Assembly (NCBI GenBank): GCA_025964695.1 | Contig: JAOPYK010000108.1 | Coordinates: 1 to 34,909 of the forward strand | DNA from: Streptosporangiaceae bacterium | GTDB lineage: Bacteria; Actinomycetota; Actinomycetes; Streptosporangiales; Streptosporangiaceae | Reading direction: 5' to 3' | Length of the DNA: 34,909 nucleotides | Part shown: positions 1 to 7,888 of the stretch, one piece after another | How the letters are laid out: every line of letters starts with the position of its first letter | Position numbering within the stretch: position 1 is the stretch's first letter | The notes under the pieces: generated by a model | The model's database searches: none | What the model saw: the letters and a program-made list of their open reading frames with translations, nothing else | Told to the model about the DNA's origin: nothing | Position numbers and translations under genes: made by a program

Positions 1-774
1 GACCGGCCGCCGCCCGAAGTGTTCCATGCAGTACCGGTCCTCGTCCGGGTCCTCCGCCAGGTGCGTGTGCAGCCGGACATCGAGCTTCTCCGCCAGCTCG
101 GCGGTCCGCCTCATCAGACCGGGGGACACTGAGAACGGCGAGCACGGCGCGAGCGCCACCCGGACCATGGCACCGAAGGACGGGTCGTGGTGCAGCTTCA
201 CCAGGCGTTCGCTGTCGGCGAGCACCTCATCGTCGTCCTGCACGACTGAGTCGGGCGGCAGCCCGCCGTCCTTCTCCGACAAGGTCATGGACCCGCGCGT
301 GCAGTGGAACCGCAGGCCGACCTCTCGCGCGGCGGTGATCTCCGCGGTCCACAAGTCCCCGCCGCCCCGGGGGGCGACGTAGAGGTGGTCCGTCGTCGTC
401 GTGCATCCGCCGAGTGCGAGCTCGGCGAGGCCCACCCACGCGGAGAGGTAGGCGGCCTCCTCGTCGATCCTGGCCCATAGCGGGTACAGCACGGTGAGCC
501 AGGAGAACAGCGACCCGTTGATCGCCGGCCCGTAGGACCGCGTGAGGTTCTGGTAGATGTGATGATGCGTGTTGACCAGCCCCGGCGTCACCAGGCACCC
601 GCCGGCGTCGAGCACCTCGGCGGCGGCGGGCTCCGGGTCGCCCGCCGCTCCCACGCCGGAGACGAGACCGCCGGTGACCGCGACCCACCCCCCGGCAAGC
701 TCCCGCCCCGCGTCGTCGCACGTCGCCACGAGCTTGGCGTTGCGCACCAGTAGGTCAGCGGTCGGCTCACTCAT
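1..774 (-). CDS. 8-oxoguanine deaminase-like amidohydrolase (3' part cut off by the window edge)
   Basis: The first 258 codons of a metal-dependent amidohydrolase read on the minus strand and run off the window start. After a short beta-sandwich N-terminus comes the metal-binding motif NTHHH (about residues 68-72), then GGCTTTTDHLY, and a second metal-ligand motif HTHLAED near residue 234. This set is typical of the TrzA/AtzB/8-oxoguanine deaminase branch of the cytosolic deaminases, which hydrolyse an amino group from a heterocycle. The ATG at 774 is preceded by AGGGGG at 6 bases. It follows the ABC importer genes on the same strand with a 114-base gap, so it is probably co-transcribed and acts on the imported ring compound. 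The substrate (8-oxoguanine, guanine, hydroxypyrimidine or triazine) cannot be fixed from this fragment. Confidence 0.85.
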   Translation of the reverse strand, partial: MSEPTADLLVRNAKLVATCDDAGRELAGGWVAVTGGLVSGVGAAGDPEPAAAEVLDAGGCLVTPGLVNTHHHIYQNLTRSYGPAINGSLFSWLTVLYPLWARIDEEAAYLSAWVGLAELALGGCTTTTDHLYVAPRGGGDLWTAEITAAREVGLRFHCTRGSMTLSEKDGGLPPDSVVQDDDEVLADSERLVKLHHDPSFGAMVRVALAPCSPFSVSPGLMRRTAELAEKLDVRLHTHLAEDPDEDRYCMEHFGRRPV

Positions 775-849
775 CAGGTGCCCCCTAGGTCAAGGTCAAG
801 GTCGCAACCGCTCATCCGAACGGGCGCGTGCTCCACGCTCTTCCGCACT

Positions 850-907
850 GTAGACACCTCATGTCCGGCGGACGTTCCCGGTGCCTGTCTACCGCGTGCC
901 GGACATG
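850..907 (-). other. Two interleaved perfect inverted repeats between permease and deaminase genes
   Basis: CATGTCCGGC (860-869) pairs with GCCGGACATG (898-907), and GTAGACA (850-856) pairs with TGTCTAC (886-892). The arms alternate A-B-A'-B', so both helices together would form a pseudoknot, or the two would be mutually exclusive. The outer arm lies in the last codons of the permease gene. Role unknown: terminator, attenuator or mRNA-processing site are all possible. Confidence 0.45.
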
Positions 908-1833
908 GAGAAACGGGCGAGGACGCCGGACTCGGCGATCGCGATCAGGTTGTAGAGCACCACCGACACCCCGGTGAGCAGCGCCGCGGACGCCCAGATG
1001 TCCACGTAGTTGAACGAGTTGGCGTCCTGCAGCATCCCGTAGCCCATGCCCTGCCCGGTGGCGAGCCACTCGGCGAGCATCGCCCCGACGACCGCGCCCG
1101 GGACGGCGATCCTGGCTGAGGCGAACAGGGCGGGCACCGACGACGGCAGCATGACCTTGCGGGCTATCGTCCACGTGCCGCCGCCGTAGGCGCGCACCAG
1201 GTCGGCCGATTGGCGGGACGCCGACCGCAGCCCGAACGTCATCGTCACCAGGCCGGGGAAGAACACCACGATGCCGGCGATGACGGTGGTGGCCGCCAGC
1301 CCGCGGCCGAACACCAGCGTCAGCACCGGCGTCATCGCCACCAGCGGCACCGACCGGACGAGCACGGCTAGCGGCAGCAGCATCCCGGCGATGATCCGGG
1401 ACAGCACGAACGAGAGGGCGACCGCGACCGCCGCGACCAGGCCTGCCACGAAACCGAAGGTCGCGTCGAGCAGCGTCCGGCCGAGGCCGCCCCACACGGA
1501 CTGGGCGCCAGAGCTGGCGGCCGACCCGTGCAGCAGGTAACTCCACACGTCGGCGGGCGTCTTGGCGATTAGCGGGTCCAGCCCGAACCCGGCCACGAAC
1601 GCCCACCACAGCCCGATGATCACCACCAGCGTGACCACCGCGTTCAGCATCGGCTTGACCACTCGCAGTAGTCTCCCGGGGAGGCGCCCCCCGGTACCCC
1701 CCGGTGCGCGCCCGGTGGCAGAAACCGCCGTCGTATCGGGCGCGCGCAGGACGCCTCCGTCGCCTGCCACGCTGCCGAGTACGCCGTCGCCTACGGTCGG
1801 GTCGGCTGTCTCACGGCCAGCGATGTCGCTCAC
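889..1833 (-). CDS. ABC transporter permease (SsuC/ThiX-type), nucleobase-type importer
   Basis: A 314-residue binding-protein-dependent transport permease. A Ser/Thr/Pro/Gly-rich, probably cytoplasmic N-terminal tail of about 60 residues precedes the membrane part. Hydrophobic segments begin with AVVTLVVIIGLWWAF. The coupling-loop region contains RAYGGGTW, which contacts the ATPase in this family. The reading frame stays open much further upstream, but the GTG at 1833 is chosen because its GTGA overlaps the stop of the preceding permease, a normal sign of translational coupling; upstream sequence would lie inside that gene. With the second permease it should form the heterodimeric membrane channel. 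Family membership is clear; the transported compound is inferred from the neighbours. Confidence 0.88.
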   Translation of the reverse strand: MSDIAGRETADPTVGDGVLGSVAGDGGVLRAPDTTAVSATGRAPGGTGGRLPGRLLRVVKPMLNAVVTLVVIIGLWWAFVAGFGLDPLIAKTPADVWSYLLHGSAASSGAQSVWGGLGRTLLDATFGFVAGLVAAVAVALSFVLSRIIAGMLLPLAVLVRSVPLVAMTPVLTLVFGRGLAATTVIAGIVVFFPGLVTMTFGLRSASRQSADLVRAYGGGTWTIARKVMLPSSVPALFASARIAVPGAVVGAMLAEWLATGQGMGYGMLQDANSFNYVDIWASAALLTGVSVVLYNLIAIAESGVLARFSMSGTR

Positions 1834-2609
1834 CGGTCGCCCCCGGATAGCGTCGTGGTCCGCGCCCAGGGCAGCGCGACCCGGGCGACCAGCGCCGTCA
1901 GCCCGTAGCCGAGGCCGGCCACCAGGCCCGACACCAGAGCGATGCCCCAGGTCCGCGGCACCTGGACGGACGCCTCGCTGACGGTCATCGCAATGCCGAG
2001 ACCGGTGTCGATGTGCCCGAGGTATTCGCCGATGATCGCGCCGAGCAGGGCGGCGGGCGCGGAGATCTTCAGTGCCGCCAAGGTAGCGGGCAGCGCCGCG
2101 ATGAGCCGGACCTTGACCAGTTCCGCCCACCGGCCGCCGCCGTAGGCGCGGACCACGTCCAGCGTCACCTGGTCCGCTGACCGCAGCCCCAGCAGCGCGC
2201 CGATCAGCGTGGTGAAGAACACCGCCAGGGCCGCGAGGGTGATCATCGGGGTGGTCCCGGAGAACAGCAGCGACAGGATCGGCCCGATCGCCACCAGCGG
2301 CAGGCAGTACGACGCCACCGCCAGCTGGACCACGATCCGCTCAACCGGCGGTACCAGCAGCACCAGGGCGGCGAACACCAGGGCGAGCCCGTTGCCGACC
2401 AGGTAGCCGCGCAGCGCCTCGCCCAGAGTGGCCGCGATCAGCGGCTGGTAGAAGGACCAGCCGTCGTCTCCGAGCTGCGTGAGCACCGCCCACGGAGTCG
2501 GCACGCCGGACCCCTTGGCGCTGAACACGGTGACCGCGAGCACCGACCACAGCGCGATCAGCACCACCAGCCCGATCAGCCCGGTGACCCAGGAAGGCAG
2601 GCGGTTCAC
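1830..2609 (-). CDS. ABC transporter permease (SsuC/ThiX-type), nucleobase-type importer
   Basis: A 259-residue integral membrane permease of the nitrate/taurine/HMP-pyrimidine importer family. It starts with a membrane segment (LIGLVVLIALWSVLAV) and has further segments such as ERIVVQLAVASYCLPLVAIGP. The motif RAYGGGRW marks the ATPase-docking loop, matching the corresponding loop of the downstream permease. The start is GTG at 2609, with a G-rich stretch about 10 bases upstream. The two permeases differ enough to suggest a heterodimer, not a recent tandem copy. Its end overlaps the next gene by 4 bases and it begins 25 bases after the ATPase gene, so all belong to one transcription unit. 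Confidence 0.9.
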   Translation of the reverse strand: MNRLPSWVTGLIGLVVLIALWSVLAVTVFSAKGSGVPTPWAVLTQLGDDGWSFYQPLIAATLGEALRGYLVGNGLALVFAALVLLVPPVERIVVQLAVASYCLPLVAIGPILSLLFSGTTPMITLAALAVFFTTLIGALLGLRSADQVTLDVVRAYGGGRWAELVKVRLIAALPATLAALKISAPAALLGAIIGEYLGHIDTGLGIAMTVSEASVQVPRTWGIALVSGLVAGLGYGLTALVARVALPWARTTTLSGGDR

Positions 2610-2634
2610 GAGACACCAGCCCCCGTTCGGGAGC

Positions 2635-3432
2635 TCACTGCTTTTCTCCTTGGTCGCCGCCGAACAGCAGCTCAGAAAGCTTGTCGGCGTAGGCGTGGAA
2701 CTCAGGCGAGCGCATCATCTCCGGGGTCCGCGGCCGCGGCAGCTCGATCGGAACGCAGGCCAGGATCTTCCCGGGCCGCGGCGTCATGACCGCGACGACA
2801 TCCGACAGCAGCACGGCTTCGTTGATGGCGTGGGTCACCAGCAGCGTGGTCACCGCGCGCGCCAGCCAGATCCGCTGCAGCTCCAGGTTGAGCCGCTGCC
2901 TGGTCATGTCGTCGAGCGCGCCGAACGGCTCGTCGAGCAGCAGCACCTTCGGCTCGACGACGAGCGAGCGGGCGATGGCGACCCGCTGGCGCATGCCGCC
3001 GGACAGCTGCGCGGGCCGCGCCCTCTCGAACCCGTCAAGCCCGACCAGCTTGACCAGGTCCGCGACCGCCGACGGGGATGCCTTGAGGCCGGAGATCTCC
3101 AGCGGCAGCCGGACGTTGGCCGCGACCGTGCGCCAGGGCAGCAGTGCGCTGTCCTGGAACGCGATACCCAGGTGGTGCAGCCTGCGGGCGGAGGCAGGCG
3201 GCTCGCCGTGGACCAGCGCGGTGCCGGAGGTCGGCGTGTCCAGGTCGGCCAGGATGCGGAGAACGGTGGACTTGCCGCACCCGGAGGGGCCGAGGAGGGC
3301 CAGAAACTGCCCCTCCCGGCTCTCCAGGTCGACGCCGTCCAGCGCGACGACGCTCCGGCGCCCCATCCGGAACTCCTTGCGGAGGCCGGACAGGGACAGG
3401 CCGGACGCGGTCGCCGTGGTTGAACTCGTCAT
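2635..3432 (-). CDS. ABC transporter ATP-binding protein (SsuB/TauB-type)
   Basis: A complete 265-residue nucleotide-binding subunit. Walker A is GPSGCGKST (residues 48-56), the Q-loop glutamine is in AFQDS (about 93), the signature is LSGGMRQR (143-150), Walker B is VLLLDEP (163-169), and the switch histidine follows in [10 protein letters not shown]. It hydrolyses ATP on the cytoplasmic side to drive the two permeases encoded downstream. The ATG at 3432 lies 8 bases after the binding-protein stop and has no clear ribosome binding site, so translation probably depends on coupling. Length and motif order are normal for nitrate/sulfonate/pyrimidine-type importers. Confidence 0.93.
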   Translation of the reverse strand: MTSSTTATASGLSLSGLRKEFRMGRRSVVALDGVDLESREGQFLALLGPSGCGKSTVLRILADLDTPTSGTALVHGEPPASARRLHHLGIAFQDSALLPWRTVAANVRLPLEISGLKASPSAVADLVKLVGLDGFERARPAQLSGGMRQRVAIARSLVVEPKVLLLDEPFGALDDMTRQRLNLELQRIWLARAVTTLLVTHAINEAVLLSDVVAVMTPRPGKILACVPIELPRPRTPEMMRSPEFHAYADKLSELLFGGDQGEKQ

Positions 3433-3440
3433 CGCGATAC

Positions 3441-4529
3441 TCAGATCAGACTTGGGTTTTCCTGGTAGATCTCTGCGAGCAGGGAGAGATCGAACAGCTG
3501 CGAGGAGGTGAGCTTGAGCCCGCCGATCGCGAGGGTCTTGAGGTTCGCCTCGATCAGCGCGCCGGTGACCGTGAACAGTCCGTTCTTGGTGGTGTCGGCG
3601 TTAAGGATCAGCTTGTTCTCCGCCTCCGCCTCGAGCGTTTGCTCGGGGATCGCCAGGCCGAGCCCCTTGCCGTAGGTGTTGACGGTGAGGGTCGCGCCGA
3701 GCTTGGGGTCGGCGATGTTGTCCTTCCAGCCCTTGAGCTCGGCCATCAGGAAGGCCTTGAGCGCGGCCGGCTTGGAGGAGATCGTGGCGGTGGTGGCCAT
3801 ATAGGTCTCCGACACCAGCGGGTAGCCGTAGTCGGCCAGCAGGAACGTGCTGACCTTGAAGCCCTGGGATTCCAACTCGTTCGGCTCGTTGGTGATGAAG
3901 GAGAACCAGCCGTCCACTGTGCCCTGGGTCAGCGGCGTGGGGTCGAACTGGACCGACACCACCTTGATCTTGGACACATCGAGGTTGGCAGCCTTGACGA
4001 ACGCGTTCCAGACCGAGGTGTTGGACACCTGGACGCCGATCTTCTTGCCGTACATGTCCTGCGGCGTGTTGATCGGGGTCTTGGCCATCGACATGATCGC
4101 GAACGGGTTCTTCTGGTACTGCGTCGCCACGATCTTGATCGGGGCCCCCTGCTGGATGGCCTGCCCGACCCGGTCGGGGGAGGTGAGCCCGGCGAAGGCC
4201 TTGCCGGTCACCACGTCCGTCTCGGCGGGGGTGGCCGTCGGGCCGCCGGTGATCAGGTTGACCGAGCTGAAGCCCTCGGCCTTGTAGTACCCCTTGCTGT
4301 CGGCGAGGTAGGAGCCCGCGAACTCCACGTTCTTGATCCAGGCGAACCGGAGGCCGACGGTGCCGAGACCCTTGTCCGCGCCGCCGCCGCTCTTCTTGCC
4401 GTTGTCGCCACCACAGGCGGCCAGCACCGGAGCCGCCAGGACCAGACCGGAGGCCTGCACGCCACGGAGAAGAAGGGTCCGGCGGTCCAGCTGGGAGGAC
4501 ATGAGGGTCCGGCGGGACGGAATGGACAT
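3441..4529 (-). CDS. ABC transporter substrate-binding lipoprotein (NMT1/THI5-like)
   Basis: A 362-residue extracytoplasmic binding protein. The N-terminus carries an arginine pair ([10 protein letters not shown]), a hydrophobic stretch and a lipobox LAAC, so it is probably a lipoprotein, possibly exported by the TAT path. The mature part has the NMT1/THI5 fold signature of pyrimidine and sulfonate binding proteins, including [11 protein letters not shown] near its start, a ring-binding region in related HMP-pyrimidine binders. The ATG at 4529 is chosen because GGAG sits 5 bases before it; a TTG at 4544 and an ATG at 4502 are in frame but poorly preceded. It is the first gene of the importer operon. 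HMP-pyrimidine or a purine/pyrimidine base is the likely ligand, given the downstream deaminase. Confidence 0.88.
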   Translation of the reverse strand: MSIPSRRTLMSSQLDRRTLLLRGVQASGLVLAAPVLAACGGDNGKKSGGGADKGLGTVGLRFAWIKNVEFAGSYLADSKGYYKAEGFSSVNLITGGPTATPAETDVVTGKAFAGLTSPDRVGQAIQQGAPIKIVATQYQKNPFAIMSMAKTPINTPQDMYGKKIGVQVSNTSVWNAFVKAANLDVSKIKVVSVQFDPTPLTQGTVDGWFSFITNEPNELESQGFKVSTFLLADYGYPLVSETYMATTATISSKPAALKAFLMAELKGWKDNIADPKLGATLTVNTYGKGLGLAIPEQTLEAEAENKLILNADTTKNGLFTVTGALIEANLKTLAIGGLKLTSSQLFDLSLLAEIYQENPSLI

Positions 4530-4752
4530 ACGTGCTCCGATCAACGGGTCTCTGCGTTGCCGTGAACGTAGGGAGAGCGCGTTGCGGTGGAGTAGCCGAA
4601 TGTTTTCCTACGTGTTACGTCCTCTACCGGATCGTTCATTGATACAGATGGCCCATGGCGCATTGGCAGTTTTCCACAATGCGGTGAGTGCGCCTTTTCT
4701 GAATGCGTTCGCCCTGGTCGGACCAGCGATCACGGCGTTTTCGGCAATGGCG

Positions 4753-4816
4753 AAAGGCGGTCACCGGAAAGGCGAGGTCTTATATTCGGGGCGGAGACCG
4801 GGTGACCGCCGCCTTT
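4753..4816 (-). terminator. Strong hairpin terminator after the lipid-enzyme operon
   Basis: AAAGGCGGTCACCGG (4753-4767) can pair with the segment 4798-4816, which reads CCGGGTGACCGCCGCCTTT, with a small bulge. It starts 5 bases beyond the stop codon of the minus-strand gene ending at 4822. The rest of 4530-4752, upstream of the importer operon, is relatively AT-rich and presumably holds its promoter, but no convincing -35/-10 pair was found. Confidence 0.7.
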
Positions 4817-4821
4817 GCCCG

Positions 4822-7788
4822 CTACCGCGCCCGGCGCTTCAGCCGCCCCCGGTCGGCCGCGGTGAGAGCCCGGTAACCACCGGCCGCCTCCCGGTAGAAG
4901 GCGGCGGCCGCCGGAATCCCCTCGTCCCGGAGCGAACTGGTGAGCAGCCGATGGCAGTCGGTGACCGGGATCTCGTGGACGATCCGTACCAGCACGGGAC
5001 GCATCGGCGGCGGCACGGCCAGGAACGCCTCGGTGAGATCCACCGCCCGCAGCTCCGCGCCGGGCCGCAGCGTCACGGCCGCCGCCGCGAGCTCCACACC
5101 ATCGACGGGCACCCCGTAGGCGACCGCGAGATCGACGGCCGGCAGGTCCCCCAGCGCGGTCCGGATCGGACCGGGCGGCACTATGCCCTCGGCCGTCCTG
5201 ATCAGCTCGGCCGCCTGGCCGAGCAGCCAGAAGTCGCCGTCCGCGTCCCGCTCGAACAGGTCGCCCGTGGCGACCCAGGCATCCCCGGCGGCGAACACGC
5301 CCCGCAGCGGACGGACCGGCCCGGCGACCGGGGTACGGACCTTGGCGAGCAGCATCCCCACCTCGTCGGGACGGCATTCGACGGCGAACCCCTCCTCGTT
5401 GTCGGCCAGCCGGCCGTGCTCCAGGTCGTAGACGGCGAGCCGCACCTCCGCGCTGCCGGGGAGCGGCCGGCCCAGCGACCCGGTCTTCTTACCGCTCAGG
5501 TTGACCAGGATCGCCTCGCCCTGGGTGGAGGCGTAGAACTCCAGCACCCGGGCGGGGGCGAACCGCCGCTCGACCCGGCGCCAGAGCCCGCTCGGCATGC
5601 CCGAGCCGATGAACAGCCGTACGGAATGGTGCCGCTCGCCGGGGTCCGGCGGGGCGTTGACGAGGGCGGCGGTCAGAGTCCAGGTGTAGGAGACGACCGT
5701 CGCTCCGTACCGGCGCACCTCGTTCCAGAAGGTGGCCGGATCGAAGGCCGTGGCCAGCGCCACCCGCGCGCCGCCGGCGACCGCCCCGCCGATGGTCATG
5801 AGCAGCGCGGACGGGTGGTGCAGCGCAGTGGGACTGTAGACGGTGTCGGCCGGTGACAGCGCCGCCGACGACGCGGTGCCGAACGCCGACAGCGCCCAGC
5901 GGCGATTGGTGATCCGCCCGGCGCGGGTCCGCTCGCCCTCCCCGGTGAACAGGACGAAGGCCAGGTCGCCGGCCCGCCCCGGATTGGGCCGGTACCAGCC
6001 GGGAAGCTCGACGTCGTCCGGGTCGATCCGTTCCATGTCGAGCAGGGGAAGTCCCAGGTCGCGTTCGCCCGCGCCGCCGCCGAGCAGGCAGACCTGCATC
6101 CCCGGGAACGTTTCCTCGAGCTCCATCGCGCGGGCGGCGTGCTCCGGATCGGCGATGATCCTCCCGACCTGGCCCAGCCGGGCCTCGGCCGCGAGGTCAC
6201 CGTCCGGACGGAGCAGTACGGCGACCGCGCCCAGCCGGTTGAGCGCGGCCAAGGCCGCCAGGGCGCTGGGCCGGGTGCCCATGAGCACGCCGACCTGGTC
6301 ACCCTGCCGGACGCCGATCTCGATGAGGCCGCGGACCACGCTGTCGATCCGGTGCTTCACCGCGGCCTGCGTGTGCCCCCGGCCGTCGAAGAGGAAGAAG
6401 ACGTCGTCCGGTGCCCGCCGCGCCTGCTCATCGAGCAGCAGGCCCAGGGACACGGGAGTGTCCGGCTGGATCCGCTCCAGCCGCGCCAGCCGGGGAAGCT
6501 GGGCGGCGGCCGCTCCGGTGAGGTGCCGTGCGCCTCGTACCGCCCGGGAGGTGGCCACCGCCACGGAACGGGCGGCGTCGACCCCGGCCCCGGCGGCCAG
6601 TTTCAGGCCGTAGCCGGCGCGACCCTGACCGTCGGGCGGCTCCACGTCCTCGTCACCGACCCGGTGGATCAGATCCGGCAGCTCGGCCTGGCCGGCCCTC
6701 CAGTGCAGCCAGCCGGCCACGGCCGGCCAGGTCAGCCCCGCGGAGTGCGATCCGGCGACCATCCCGAAGTGACCGGTGCGCACCGTCGCCTCGTACACCT
6801 CCGCGCGGGGCGCGGCGCGGCGGATCCCGCGCACGGCGGCGGGCGAGGCGATCTCGTCGGCCGCGCCGACGAAGGAGAGCACCGGGCAGGCGATGTCGGC
6901 CAGCGTGACGAGCCGGTCGCCGATGAGGAAGCCGCCGGTGAGCATCCGGTTGTGACCGACGAACTGGCGGACGAACTCCGCCAGCGCAGGGCCCGGCCAC
7001 GCCACCCAGCCCTCGCTCTGCATGAACCGCCGCTGCCGCTCCCTCGGCGCCAGCACCTCGCGGTCGTGCAGCTGGCGGATGAAGTCGATCCGGTTGCGCA
7101 CCGACTTCACTGGGCTGAGCAGCTGGAACCCGGTCCGGGTGACCCAGCCCGGCACCGCCCAGTCGCCCAGCACCCAGTCGGGGACCAGCTTGGTGGTCTC
7201 ACTGGCGAGCCAGCCCGGCAGCCCGAACGGCAGTCCCGCGTGGGTGTCGGCCGGAGAACCGAAGGTCACCACCGACTCGATGCCCTCACCGCGCCGGTAC
7301 GCCGCCGCCTGGTAGCAGAACATCCCGCCCTGCGAATAGCCGGCCAGATGCACGTCCCGGCCAGTGATCTCGCGGACCCGGTCGAGGGCGTCACTGACCG
7401 CCAGCACATGATCGGTGAGGGTGCGCTCCAGGCCGCCGGGCTCGTGCTCCGGTGCGCCGAAATCCACCACCCACGGGTCGACGCCCTGTCGGTACAGCAC
7501 CCCGACCGCGCTGACCATGGGAGAGATGTCGTAGACCTCAGCCGTGATCATCAGCGGCGGGACCAGCAGGATGATCGGGCGCTCGCCGGCTTCCCCGGGC
7601 AGGTCCGATCCGCCCTGGGACGGGAAATAGTGCCGCAGCCGGTAGACGCGCTGCCGAGAGACCACCTCGTACGGCGAGGCCGCCTCGTCGGTGTCGAGCC
7701 CTCCGAACCGGGCCACCTCGAGGGCATTCTGCGCCGTGGCACCCACCCGGAAACCCAGGCTGAGCAGCGCCTTCGGAATGATGGGCAT
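4822..7788 (-). CDS. Fused alpha/beta-hydrolase + AMP-binding (acyl-CoA synthetase-like) protein, Rv1683 type
   Basis: A 988-residue two-domain protein. The N-terminal half (about 1-370) is a PhaC/PHB-synthase-like alpha/beta hydrolase with nucleophile elbow GYSQGG near residue 150; the nucleophile is Ser, where PHA synthases have Cys. The second half (about 430-985) is an ANL-superfamily adenylation domain with an A5-like segment EFYASTQGE and ATGDLFERD. Its phosphate loop (FTGEGERTRAG, near 612) is degenerate, and no C-terminal catalytic lysine motif is visible around VTDCHRLLTSSL. The layout matches mycobacterial Rv1683, annotated as a bifunctional acyl-CoA synthase/lipase linked to triacylglycerol turnover. 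The frame stays open upstream to 8409, but the ATG at 7788 has GGAGG at 6 bases and the extra sequence is antisense to the preceding gene. It is probably co-expressed with the AMP ligase 100 bases upstream. Confidence 0.85.
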   Translation of the reverse strand: MPIIPKALLSLGFRVGATAQNALEVARFGGLDTDEAASPYEVVSRQRVYRLRHYFPSQGGSDLPGEAGERPIILLVPPLMITAEVYDISPMVSAVGVLYRQGVDPWVVDFGAPEHEPGGLERTLTDHVLAVSDALDRVREITGRDVHLAGYSQGGMFCYQAAAYRRGEGIESVVTFGSPADTHAGLPFGLPGWLASETTKLVPDWVLGDWAVPGWVTRTGFQLLSPVKSVRNRIDFIRQLHDREVLAPRERQRRFMQSEGWVAWPGPALAEFVRQFVGHNRMLTGGFLIGDRLVTLADIACPVLSFVGAADEIASPAAVRGIRRAAPRAEVYEATVRTGHFGMVAGSHSAGLTWPAVAGWLHWRAGQAELPDLIHRVGDEDVEPPDGQGRAGYGLKLAAGAGVDAARSVAVATSRAVRGARHLTGAAAAQLPRLARLERIQPDTPVSLGLLLDEQARRAPDDVFFLFDGRGHTQAAVKHRIDSVVRGLIEIGVRQGDQVGVLMGTRPSALAALAALNRLGAVAVLLRPDGDLAAEARLGQVGRIIADPEHAARAMELEETFPGMQVCLLGGGAGERDLGLPLLDMERIDPDDVELPGWYRPNPGRAGDLAFVLFTGEGERTRAGRITNRRWALSAFGTASSAALSPADTVYSPTALHHPSALLMTIGGAVAGGARVALATAFDPATFWNEVRRYGATVVSYTWTLTAALVNAPPDPGERHHSVRLFIGSGMPSGLWRRVERRFAPARVLEFYASTQGEAILVNLSGKKTGSLGRPLPGSAEVRLAVYDLEHGRLADNEEGFAVECRPDEVGMLLAKVRTPVAGPVRPLRGVFAAGDAWVATGDLFERDADGDFWLLGQAAELIRTAEGIVPPGPIRTALGDLPAVDLAVAYGVPVDGVELAAAAVTLRPGAELRAVDLTEAFLAVPPPMRPVLVRIVHEIPVTDCHRLLTSSLRDEGIPAAAAFYREAAGGYRALTAADRGRLKRRAR

Positions 7789-7888
7789 CGTTGACCTCCG
7801 AGACAGACAGTGACATGTTTGCCGCCGTCGGCCACTGTGGTCAACAACAGCGTCGGCCGCGCGTGGCCTTCCCCGGCGGGCGCTCGGG

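Noticed and set aside
1834-2130. 99-residue N-terminal extension of the first permease
   Set aside because: It lies wholly within the upstream permease gene; the GTGA overlap at 1833 is the natural coupled start.
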